A DNA stretch of 64,000 bases from Phragmites australis (taxonomy: Eukaryota > Streptophyta > Magnoliopsida > Poales > Poaceae). The stretch lies in the NCBI RefSeq assembly GCF_958298935.1, contig NC_084929.1, positions 33,235,501-33,299,500 of the forward strand, given 5' to 3'. Each line of letters begins with the position of its first letter. Position 1 is the first letter of the stretch. The translations under genes were made by a program, and so were the position numbers. The notes beneath the pieces are model-generated. The model was not told the origin of the DNA, made no database searches, and saw only the letters and a list, made by a program, of their open reading frames with translations. Below, piece after piece: positions 47,464 to 58,364 of this stretch.

Positions 47464-50400
47464 ATGAGCGGCCCGGCGGCGTCTCTGGGGCTGCGGTCCG
47501 GGAGCTACGGCTCCCTAGCGTCCGTCGCGGGCAGCGGCGCCGGCTGCGTGGGGAGGAAGGCGGGAGCCAGGGGGTGGGCGTGGCGCGGGGAGAAGGAGCG
47601 GCTGCAGCTGCTGCACCGCGCTCTGCGGCTGGTCGGCCGGCGCAGGGCCGGCGTGCTGCTGCTCCTCGCCGTCGCGTCCGCCGCCGTGTTCTGCTCCCTC
47701 TTCGCCGTCGTCAAAGGTACCGCGAGCTGACGCCTCTGCTCCCGCTTGTTTGCTCTGCTGCTGCGCGCGCCTCGCACGCTCCGGTCCCCAGCCTGGTCGT
47801 AGCGAAATGGGCGCCTTTTAGATAGCTTTGTAATATGTTTGGGTCATGCAGCTGGCGTTTACAAAATCTCACTTAGTTTGTGATGGTTTAAACAATGGGA
47901 AACAATAGTGTGTGCATACTCCTCGTAGATTATGCTGTCAAATGCTTGGACCAGTTACGTACTGGCCGATAGTGTGAAGGCGCATGTGTGGGCACGAAAA
48001 TCGCGTGAGGTAGAGGCATGGGCGGCGCGAGCATGGGTAGAGAAAGAAGAGATATAGAACGAGGGAGCGGAGGATGGACAGGGATATTTTCCCAGAGTAG
48101 AGGATGACGGCCGGCGCGTCGCGGTTGTGAGGTGGAGGAGAGGAAGACAGAGGCTGGGCGGGCGACGGTAGGATGCATGACATGTGGACGACCGAACGCA
48201 CGTGTGGGCACGGGCGAGCGCGCGCGAGTAGGCCAGCACGAGGTGAGTTAGGCCGAGTGCCTGGGAGGGAAGAAAAGGGTAAAAAGAAAAGGAAAAGAAA
48301 AAGGGAAAATAGAAGGGTTTTGGGATAAATTCAAAAGAGAGTTTTTGAATTTGGATTTGAGTTTGGTCTTGACATAAACTCAAATGGAGACATTTGAATT
48401 GTGATTTGGATTTGGATCTTGAGATCTTGAAGATGATTTGAATCAAAAGATTTGAATTCAATTTGGAATTGAGCTAAATAGAATCTACGAATAGATTTGA
48501 AATTGAGAGACATTCAATTTCAGTTCTCCACACAAGGAACCATAAAAACCATAAACCAATTCATGTAGGGATTTATTTAGAAATAAATTTGGGGCATTTG
48601 GAATACTTAGCTCATTTAATATATATGAATGTATACATACTGGTATATATACATTCATATACATATTCCCTTGATTTTAGTTAGCTTAATTCACAAAAAA
48701 TTAATTTGGAGTGAAATTCATAATTAATTAGCATGTTAAAACTTAGGATGTTACACAAACCACATACAATTGTTCAGCACAGAGAATGCTTGATTGTTCA
48801 TATGGCCAGATAAAATACTTACTGTTCTAGAAAGGAATCCCCTACTTCTGTTTAGAAATTACATCTACAACACATGATGGTAAATTGGGTAAGCAATGAA
48901 TTGGTCGGTTTCCAGTAACTTTAAGTTTCATTTGAACTAAACTATTCGAGCAATTTGAAACTTTCACTAAAAAATAATTTGAAACAAATTCTATTTTTAT
49001 TCAGATGAGAATGAATTTATTTTGTTTATATTGGAATTACACTTACTTTAGACAAGAGCTTTTTGAAAGGAACCGATAGAAGAATTGTCTATTATATTAA
49101 TAAGAAGAAGAGCCTGATAGGCAAACAACACTCCGTAAATTAGGAAAAAGGAGAAACCGAGTAGAAAACCACAATAGAGCGGGTAACTACCTAGCTAAAC
49201 TAGACAAAAGGCACCAAAACACCTGAACATCTACATAGTTGTACTAGGCTTGAGATGGTCAACTCCGTCGTAGAACAACCAAGTGTCAGACCCCAGCTTT
49301 GTCGCCACCCACACAAGGGAGGAAACTCTTAGACGTCTCCAAGGAGGTAAGGATGTCAAAGATGCCACCATCACCCATCCGAAAAAAAAGGGAATGGATT
49401 TTCCCTCAACGAGCCTCCTAGCAAAGGGTGAGAAGCACCACAACACCACTTCCAATGAGGGAACGACGACTTGAGGGCGTCGCCGGTGCAAACATCGATA
49501 GGAGGCTAAAACAAAGCTTTTGTCAGGTGTTCCCACCCTTAATCGTGTAGAGGGAGGGGGGCAAATGCAATCAAACCACAAATGCATCGTAGCCCCCTCG
49601 GGCATGCGTAACCCAAAGAGCCAACGCTAGGCTGCAGATCCTCGCATGCTAGATCTGGGGGAAGTAGATAAATCTAGCAAGAGGAGGAGCCCACAAGGCG
49701 TCGGGACTAGGATGGGAGCCACGAGAAGAGACCTAGAGCGCCATTGCACCAAAGTCACAACACGCGTATGCCATGGCACTCAGAGCGGTGGTGAATGATC
49801 ATCAACGTGGAGGGAGCTTCGAGGCTCAGGAGAGTCGGGGCTTGGCGATGATGGTCGTCCAAGCGCGCCGATGCATAGATCCTTGCCGAGGCATGAATAT
49901 CTGGGTGGCAATGTGTAGAAGACATCGATGACTCATAGATTTGGGACATCATGTGTGCCACCGTGCATGTGTGAAGAGGGCGAAGCATGCCAGGAGCTCG
50001 AGCGTCGTGGAGGTACCACACAGTGGAGGCCTGGCAGAGCATGGCGTCACACCCCATCGCCGACGTGAGCAGCACGGATCCCGCCTTAATATCATCACAA
50101 ATCCGGCCTCAGAGGCCACCAAGACTGTCGGAAGGAGCAAGATCCATATTTAGGACAGTCGGGTCGGCCAGGTAGCAGCACGACAAAACACGTCAACTCA
50201 AGATCCAGATCTGCCCATGGAAAGAGATGGAGAGAGAGGAGGAAGCTACGGTCAACACCACTTGGTGTGGCCGCTGGCTGCCGTCGTCGCTGCCATCGCC
50301 TATAGCGGCGGCCATCGGAAGGCGAGGGTGGCAATGGTTGGGGCATTGAGTTTTTGTTGCCCCCCCCCCCCCTTGCCCGACGCGAGATCTGCTTCAAAAA

Positions 50401-53400
50401 AAAGAAAGCCTTATACTTTAGACAAGAGTTATAATCATTTTTTGTTATAATTTTTTAGTAATAATTGTGTAATAAAATTGTCGAGTGTTAGAGCCCCAAG
50501 TGCGCAGGGCCGGCGTGCTGCTGCTCCTCGCCGTCGCGTCCGCCGCCGTGTTCTGCTCCCTCTTCGCCGTCGTCAAAGGTACCGCGAGCTGACGCCTCTG
50601 CTCCCGCTTGTTTGCTCTGCTGCTGCGCGCGCCTCGCACGCTCCGGTCCCCAGCCTGGTCGTAGCGAAATGGGCGCCTTTTAGATAGCTTTGTAATATGT
50701 TTGGGTCATGCAGCTGGCGTTTACAAAATCTCACTTAGTTTGTGATGGTTTAAACAATGGGAAACAATAGTGTGTGCATACTCCTCGTAGATTATGCTGT
50801 CAAATGCTTGGACCAGTTACGTACTGGCCGATAGTGTGAAGGCCCCCTTCTCACGTCCTACTCCTGCGTCGATGTGGATAGTTGGGTATTGTAGCCGGTG
50901 ACCTGGTCTGTTGGTAGTGTTATATATATTTTGGTTCAGGCAATGTGTCTATCAGGGTGCTGATGCGTATGGTAGTGGTTTGAATTGTTAGAGGCTTAAT
51001 GGAATTGCGCTCTTAATATTTCAGACTTTTTATTTTTTTAAAAATAAAAATATTTCAGATGGCATGGTTGAGCTGAGCTCTGTGGTGCCTATCTTGCATG
51101 ACCTTTAGTAATCATTTTTTGTTATTAATTAATTGGGGCTGCCAAACATGAAAGTTGTGTGCTGATCCAAACCATTAATGGCCATTTTGCTGCTCGTGTT
51201 GTATTCTTTTGTTAATGTTAGGGACTACTAAAACTTCAATTATCACCAAGAAGTGTCAAATAAATGTTTCCTATTGGAATGTGCTTTGCTGTTAGGAAGT
51301 ATGGTCACTGACTGTTTTTCTTATAACTTGTTTCAGATGACAGTAATTTAATTAGCATTGTGAATAATTATGAAGTCCCAAATGCCATACAGAAGTCAGT
51401 GTATCCCAGCACAACGCGGCCTCTAATGATGTCTGGAGGCCAATATTCCACCAGTGTTGTTAACAAAATTGAGCTTCCAAATCGGCTTCATCTTTCATAT
51501 GCAAACTTTACGTATCCTTGTGAAGGTTTCTCAGTTCCTCCTCCCCTGGTTGATAAGAAACGCACTGGACCCCGGCGTAAGATTTGTTCTTTGCATCTTT
51601 CTAGTAGCACTGCAAATTATTTTGTGTCTAACATTTCACTGACCATATATGATCTGTTCTCATTTCCCCCTGTAGCATGTCCTGTTTGCTATGTCTCCGT
51701 AGATCAGGCATTTGCCCTGATGCCTCTACAGGCTTCACCATCTCCTGTCCTAAAGAACCTAAATTATGTATCTGAAGACAGTATCACTGCAAATTTATCA
51801 AATCAGGGCTCTGGATTTGGAGGACATCCATCTCTGGAGCAGAGAAATAAATCTTTCGACATTAATGAATCAATGACTGTCCACTGCGGGTAGGTTACAT
51901 GCATATCCTTGTTCAGACTAAATCCACATTTCTCCAAAGAATTTGTTGTTTGAAATGTGAGAACCCAAGTAAATGGTTTATACTATTTTTTTATCAGCTT
52001 TGTTAGAGGAGATAAGCCTGGCAAAGGTACTGGATTTGACATCAAGGACGATGATCTGCTAGAGATGGAGCAATGCCGTGAGCTAGTTGTAGCTTCTGCT
52101 ATTTTTGGTAATCAGCACTATGTACTAATAGTATTAACTATGGTTGCAATCAATTTATCTGCTAACCATTTGATATCATTCCCCAGGGAATTATGATATG
52201 ATTCAACATCCGAGGAATATCAGTGAATTTTCGAAAGCAAATGCATGTTTTTATATGTTCGTAGATGAAGAAACAGAGGCTTATGTCAATAATTCTAGTT
52301 CGCTGTACAGCAATAATAAAATTGGACTATGGAGGCTAGTGGTTGCCCGAAACCTCCCTTATGAAGATCCAAGGCGTACGGGGAAGGTGCCTTCCTTATG
52401 AATTGCAATAACTGTCAATGTTTGTCCTTGTGATATGTGCTTCGAATTATGTGCACCATTTTTAGTAAGCAACAAAAAATGCTAGATTCCATCATTCTTC
52501 CCTAATGAACATGAACCTCATATCTGAAGGAGCACCTAATCTAAGCACATGAAGCTTCTTTTAGAGCAGAAAACACTACAATGCTGCATGTACTGGATCT
52601 TTCCACGGCTCGTTGTCAAGTAGAAGGTAGCTGACATGATACACTGGCTATATAAATTATATACTAATAGCTAAGGTTAATGTATCATGAGAAATTTGGA
52701 CAAATTAAATGCTTAAATGTTCGTTTTGTGAGCAAAGAAAATGATAAAGTGATATGGACAGTATGCTTGGAAACTTGTTGAGGTAGCTACTGTGCAAAAC
52801 ATGCTCTTGAGCTATCCATCTTTTGTGGCTCATAAATACTCAACATATGCTGACCTATTTTAACAGACTTCACTGGGATGCTCTTTTACCTTCCCTTGGA
52901 TCCTAAAACCTTAATTTGTTTCAAACAGGGAATGATACTATGGCTCAGCAGCTGAGGCCACTCATTGTCGTGTGAGAGGTCACAAGTTTAACCTTTCATG
53001 TGGTTTTTTAGGTGTTGTTTAAAGGAATTCTCTTCAGATGTCTAACTTAAAATTCTTCAAAAAGAAATTTATTTGTGCATTGTATTGAGCATCTTGAATG
53101 AACAAATACCTTATCTGCGCAGATTCCAAAACTTCTGCTCCATAGGCTTTTTCCAAATGTGAGATTTTCAGTTTGGATAGATGCAAAACTTCAGCTCTTT
53201 GCGGATCCCTATCTCCTGCTTGAGAGGTATGCTCGTGAGGTCGTCTTTAATTTCATACAACTGCAACATGCCATTTCTATCGTGAAGTAGTTACAACATA
53301 TTTGGATCTGTGGTGGGTTTGGACTGTACTCGTCAACAGTTTTCTTGGAAAACTTTCTTCGATGATAGCTGCTCACATAGTTTCGCAGTTATTACCTAAA

Positions 53401-54452
53401 AAAAAGAAAACTTAGGTTCGCAGTTCTTGCATTTGTATTTCCTTGTTGATCTGCTGATGTTAGAATCCGCCAGGTTTTCCATCATTTTAGCATCATAGAA
53501 TTGCAAATGCTTGACTATTTTATAAAAAATCAGCTGTTAAGTTCCTGTCAAAGATGGTGTTTAATCTGATTGCTAACTCTACCATTTAGATTTCTGTGGA
53601 GGAATAATACTACTTTTGCGATCTCTCGGCATTACAAACGCTTTGATGTGTTTGAAGAAGCAGAAGCTAATAAAGCTGCTGGAAAGTATGACAATGCGTC
53701 AATTGATTACCAAATAGAGTTTTACAGAAATGAGGGCCTGGCACATTATTCTCCTGCTAAGCTTCCTATCACAAGTGGTCAGTAATCTCATCAGATTATG
53801 GTAAGAGAACTTCAGTTTCTTTCTTAAACACTAATCTTGTCCCTTTTGCATTGCATGCAGATGTCCCTGAAGGTTGTGTGATCATCAGAGAACACATCCC
53901 CATAACAAATCTCTTCACATGCCTATGGTTCAATGAAGTTGACCGTTTCACCTCCAGAGATCAAATAAGTTTCAGCACCGTCCGGGACAAAATTAGGGCT
54001 AGAGTTGGCTGGATGCCTGAAATGTTCCTGGACTGTGAAAGGCGCAACTTTGTTGTTCAGGTATTGCAGCTGATCCATAATCCGTTATGGTTTTTGGTCC
54101 TCAAGCACTTTTTTGGTGCACAACTACCTGACAGTTAGTGCACAACTCAACTCATGATCAAGTTAGCCTTTATTTTGGGTGTACTCCTACTGACCGCACA
54201 TGTTAAGCTTACAGTTATCTTTTGTTGCTGTTGACATTGCACCAGGCATACCACAGGGAGCTACTAGAGCAGATGATTGCGTCTGGTAGGAAGCCTCCTT
54301 CAGCGACCGACCAACCATCTCGAAAACTCAGACCAGGTAGCAGGAAAGCTTCTCCATCAAAGAAACCTTCCGTGAAGCGGAAAAAGGAGAAGAAATCGAG
54401 CTCGCGAAGGCGTCTCCCGAAACCCGTCGCCGGAGGGATGGGTGTTATGTGA
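47464..54452 (+). CDS. MUCI70-like probable hexosyltransferase (DUF616)
   Basis: Nine exons: 47464-47716, 51337-51576, 51676-51889, 51998-52107, 52187-52386, 53123-53226, 53590-53777, 53861-54060, 54246-54452. All junctions are GT-AG and the phases agree. The product is 571 residues, close to the Arabidopsis MUCI70 length. The N-terminus has GLRSGSYGSL (residues 9-18). A single membrane anchor spans about 62-83 (GVLLLLAVASAAVFCSLFAV), giving a type II Golgi topology. The DUF616/TOD1-MUCI70 glycosyltransferase domain covers about 222-503. It includes HCGFVRGDKPGKGTGFDI, a SVWIDAKLQL motif (D359 likely metal/nucleotide-sugar related by analogy) and CLWFNEVDRFTSRDQISF. A basic Lys/Ser/Arg tail (504-571) ends in GGMGVM. 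Relatives act in pectin or mucilage biosynthesis. Intron 1 is enlarged to 3620 bp by the duplication-insertion described separately. Confidence 0.9.
47640..47981 (+). repeat. 342-bp direct duplication, left copy (end of exon 1, donor, early intron 1)
   Basis: This is identical, as far as I could compare, to 50502-50843 (offset 2862). It contains codons from about residue 59, the whole membrane anchor code, the donor AAAG|GTAC at 47717, and 265 bp of intron. Left of it at 47639 is G; the right copy is preceded by T. The next base beyond 47981 differs from that beyond 50843, which fixes both ends. Confidence 0.93.
47982..50501 (+). repeat. 2520-bp ectopic insert (copy of 40545-43062) inside intron 1
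   Basis: It carries part of the minus-strand gypsy LTR, the LTR boundary, and the short LINE with both of its 15-bp duplications (49044-49058 and 50414-50428). No substitution was seen against the donor on reading; only the C tract differs (13 against 11). The left junction has 2 bases (GC) shared by host and donor; the right junction has none. Confidence 0.93.
50502..50843 (+). repeat. 342-bp direct duplication, right copy (exon 1 tail, second donor)
   Basis: A second copy of the exon-1 tail without a start codon, ending at the original junction with intron 1 (CCCCCTTCTCACG follows). It holds a duplicate donor AAAG|GTAC at 50579. It is likely spliced out as part of the long intron, unless an upstream acceptor is recruited. 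Confidence 0.93.
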
Positions 54453-55498
54453 CGTAAGTTCCCCTTCAGCATAGTCTGGACTCTCTCACTTATACAGCGG
54501 TGTATTGGGATGTCAGTTGGTTCCACTAGGGGCAGGGGCTTGTAATTTTTCCTCGCCAAAATCTGTTCATAGTTATTCTTCATTGTTGTTGTAAATAACA
54601 GCGCAAATCAATATTCAATTCTGCTCATTGAGATTGGGGCCAGCCCTTTTTTTTTGTTTCCTCTGGGGAAATTGGATCAAGGTCGCAAGACGCAAGGACA
54701 CTGCCCTCTTCTTTTCTGAAACTGAAACCTTTTGATGGCCTGCCAGTGGTAGGAGGAGCGACGATTCGACCAGGGTCCAGGGGAGTGGTCCCGGCGGTCG
54801 GGGCGCAGCACAGCCCTGCGGCCGGATGGCGCGCACAGGCAAAGTGTCACGGTGGTGGCAGTGCGACGCGGATTGGGGCCAGCGGCATGGCAGCACGGGA
54901 AAAAATCCATACCGGCATACCCCATGCAGCAAGCCGTCAGCCGCCCAGCGTGATAGAAAGGTTTGCGTTTGGGCCGATAAAAATGTTACGGAAGGCAAGA
55001 AAATGTAAAGAAGAAAAAGACATAAACATGCGTTCGAACTAACGACCGCAGGGTTAAGAGCATTGCTCTCTACAGACTAAGCTAGACGTGCCAGTTGCTA
55101 AGTACATATTATTTACCCAAGCAATCGTCTAAGATAATGTCTCGCTCTGTCAGGTGAAATTTGTGGTGTTCTTAGTCGTGGCGCAACTAATTGCTTGTTT
55201 AGTTCTAGCGCATATTAATAGTAGTGTATATTAAAGAGAACAAATCATATAGGTAATTATTACTGTTAACTAGAGTATTTCAAGACAACTAAAAAGCTTC
55301 ATTATAAATTTTTCCAGCTTCGTTCATGCATCTCGCATCTCTTTATGCAACCATCCAAAGTCACCAAACAAGTCAAAGAACACTGGCTAGGGGGCGCCTA
55401 GGCAACCAACAGCCTTCATCATGCCTGTACCGTCCCAGATCACCTTCCAACAGCCAAAAGTCATTACCAGGACCAACCTGTTCCTCTACATTTCAGGA
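54453..55498. other. 3' flanks of two convergent genes
   Basis: Contains the 3' untranslated regions of the MUCI70-like gene (left) and of the minus-strand gene (right), plus the tRNA-like sequence at 55030-55092. Small GC-rich open frames around 54750 have no recognisable domain. Confidence 0.45.
55030..55092 (-). pseudogene. Degenerate tRNA-Lys(CUU)-like sequence
   Basis: On the minus strand, from 55092: GGCACGTCTAGCTTAGTCTG, then GAGCAATGCTCTTAACCCTG and GGTCGTTAGTTCGAAC. Box A and box B and a CTCTTAA anticodon loop (anticodon CTT) match plant tRNA-Lys. The 3' acceptor strand does not pair with the 5' strand. A pol III-type T run follows. It is a tRNA pseudogene or a tRNA-derived SINE head. 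Confidence 0.6.
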
Positions 55499-57824
55499 TC
55501 ATGAGGCCTCTTCAAGCATGTCCAGGAAACGCCTTCCGTCTGTCTTCTGGAAGACTGACTTATCAAAGTGCAGCTCATTGGTTGAGACGGCCTCGAATCT
55601 AGTCCACAGTTCCTTCTTGAGAGTAGTTTCTCCAGCTTGCCTTCCCTTCAGGTTAGTGCTTTCCAAGCCTTTCCAGGGAGTACCTAGTACCTTCTTGAGA
55701 GTAGTTTCTCCAGCCTGCCCTCCCTTCAGGTTTGTGCTTTCCAAGCCATTCCAGGGAGTACCTAGTTCCTTCTTGAGAGTAGTTTCTCCAGCCCGCCTTC
55801 CCTTCAGGTTAGTGCTTTCCAAGCCTTTCCAGGGAGTACCAAGCAGAGCCTTGCTATGCGCTGCAGGAGTTTGGATGGTCTTGTCATCATCAGAAACATC
55901 CTGTTTTCCCTTCTTGTTATTGCCTGCTGGAGTTGGAATTGGCTTATCATCCGACGGATCCAATAGCACACAGGTCTTGAGGGGTGACAGGAACCACTGA
56001 AGAGTATCATCGGCTTCTCTCCTACGGTGGGTGTTTTTGGTAGATCGGTTGAACCCATATAGGTCATACCTTGATGCCAGATCCTTTGAGACTTCATCAG
56101 ATGATGATAGGTCCTCACAGGTTTCAGAACGTTTGTCACCCTGGGTTGGTCCATCACTTACAGCGTCTTCCTTCCTTGAGCCCTCCAGTATTGGAGAGAA
56201 CAGCTGCTGTTTACTTGATAATGATGTATTAAGGCATGAATCGGGCAGTGCTCTCGTGCTCTTCTGAATTGAGAAAGTGCAAGGGGAACGGAGCCTGTCT
56301 ACTAAAGAGCCCTTGTTTGCTGTAGTAACATGAGGTGTTACGGTGCCAGTCCTTGCTTCATTTACTTTCACACCTTGCTCCAGATCAGGATGATCATCAT
56401 CAGAAATGGTTAATTTCCAAACAGGTAAACTGGGAAGATTCCGCTGATCCATGCTGGAAGTTGTCTTCACTTGAGTTTTTGATGTTGGACACCTTAATGA
56501 GCATGCTTTGGTTTTTGGCAATGGTGTCAAGAGAAATAACTGCTTTCCACTCTCGACCATACAAGCCCCAGTACGCCATGAGACAAGTGGTGAAGGTGAG
56601 ACAATCATGTCGGCCTCAGGTAAGTTGCTGCTACTGCAGTTCAACAAGTTGCATGAAGGCGTTGCTACTGGATCGAGTAAGTTGCTGCTGCTGCAGATCA
56701 ACTTTTCATACCCTTTTGCAGCAGAATTTGAACAGGTTCCCAGAGTATGTTTTGAGACATTTTCGACTTTCACTGGACAATTTTCTAATGCCTGCTTCAG
56801 TCTTGAAGACCATTGCTGCTTACAAAGAAAAAGCATGATGGTAAATATATCTACAATACAAAGGGCTCATGTTTAGATGTTTCAGGTAAATGAACGATTT
56901 TATGACAGTACACACCTTCAAGGAAGAATTAGTGTCTGATAAGAAGCCGCTGAAGGATTCTATCTCTTGTTTCCCTCTTTTGGGCATAGTTTGGCATTGA
57001 AGGGCATCAGATATCAATTCGTCAATCTAATCAACAGAAAACACGAGGAAACGTTATAAAGAACAAATAATTTGACAGGTTTATGTTACACAAACGAAAA
57101 CGCTGACATTTAAAATTAATTTTGGACTGCATATAACCCTGTAGACTACCGCTGATTCAAGGATCACCGAGACACTAACTGATTCATGCACGAGCGAACG
57201 GTTTACATTTCAATTCAGGAAAACACAAAGATACTCGTTTTTTCTTCACTTCATACAGGCTATATTCCGATCGGCAATCACAAATCGAGTACATAGATAA
57301 ACAGTTAAAATCTACAAAACACGCCCCCCCCCCCCCCGCCCCAAGGAAGCAGAATGGATGTTTCTTCAGTTAACCCGTTATAAGCTATACAAAAACTAGT
57401 ACACAAGCACTGTCCGTTAATACAGAACATCACTACGAATTCGCCACCCCAGATCGCGACTAAGACCGGTAAACGCAGCAAAACCCCACCAGACCACCAA
57501 TCTAATCTGACCAGATAGTTCAGTCGATAATCCATTTCCTCAAACGAAAGCACAGGTTCCGACATCACTAAATCACCGAATACTGAACGATATGGAGATT
57601 AGAGAGATAGGGTTTCTGGGGGGGGGGGGGGTGTCGACCTGGGAGACGATGCTGGCGAGGTCGGAGCGGGCGAGGAGGAGGCGGTCAAGCGCCGCGTCGG
57701 CCGCGGCGGCAGGAGGAGGGGGCTTGCAGCGGAGGGATTCCGACGCGCGTCGCGCCTTGTTGCTAGAGAGGACGCGGAGCGGGCGCCGCCGCGCCGTCGA
57801 CTTGGCTCCCTGGCTCTTCTGCAT
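55499..57824 (-). CDS. Uncharacterised plant protein with three 26-residue C-terminal repeats
   Basis: Three exons on the minus strand: 57824-57639, 57026-56916 and 56815-55499 (or from 56818). The product is 537 residues, or 538 with the other acceptor. The N-terminus is basic (MQKSQGAKSTARRRPLRVLS) and Ala/Pro-rich, followed by ALDRLLLARSDLASIVSQ and a helical region (IDELISDALQ, then WSSRLKQALE). The middle is Ser-rich and probably disordered. Three near-identical 26-residue repeats (LGTPWKGLESTNLKG...TTLKKE) occupy about 423-500. The repeats lead into LWTRFEAVSTNELHFD and end GRRFLDMLEEAS. No catalytic or known DNA-binding domain was recognised. It is convergent with the MUCI70-like gene. 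Exon phases are consistent, which supports the model. Confidence 0.75.
55610..55843 (-). repeat. Three tandem 78-bp coding repeats
   Basis: Units are 55610-55687, 55688-55765 and 55766-55843, each encoding GTPWKGLESTNLKG-type repeats. They differ at only a few positions, so the array is young or kept similar by conversion. Confidence 0.88.
57617..57631. repeat. Poly-G tract at the start of intron 1
   Basis: A G run of about 14 bases on the plus strand. On the coding (minus) strand it is a C tract starting 7 bases after the donor CAG|GTCGAC. Confidence 0.8.
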
Positions 57825-57825
57825 A

Positions 57826-57830
<5 letters not shown>

Positions 57831-57870
<40 letters not shown>
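57831..57870. repeat. (AG)20 microsatellite in the leader, next to the start codon
   Basis: On the minus strand this is (CT)20 ending 6 bases before the ATG at 57824. CT-rich leaders are common in plant genes and this tract is highly variable in principle. Confidence 0.9.
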
Positions 57871-57873
<3 letters not shown>

Positions 57874-58364
57874 CAACGGTCGGTAAGGGAAGGCTCTGGA
57901 AAAAGGTGAGGGATTTGAACTTGCGCTCGTCACGGTTTTGAGCAGGAGACGACGCAGGCGGCTGCCGGCCGGGCACGAGGTTTTGCTTTACGATTCGTGC
58001 GGATAGGGTCTGGAATATCCACCGTAGGTGCCCTTCTTTGGATCAAGGATTGAGCTCCTGAGATTCCATCAACTTTTTAACATTTCTATGCAACAGCTCA
58101 ATTCATATGGTTTCTTTAGGAACACTAGGGTGAGGAAGGATGACATGTTCTTTGTGCTTTATGTTGGCGTTCTCATTTAAATTATTGCAAAATTCACATG
58201 ATGCATTCACAATTCTTGCTTGCACTCTTTTTCTTAAAAAAAGTGACCTTTTGCTTAACAGATACATTAAATCTATACAATATTCATCTATTTCCACACA
58301 ATATGTTAGTAAAAATACAAATATTTAAGTAATTATCAACACGAATAGTTTTGCATAAACCAAC

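Noticed and set aside
50445..50687. Second apparent exon 1 of the MUCI70-like gene
   Set aside because: It is the duplicated exon tail without a start codon or leader; it is treated as a repeat, not a gene.
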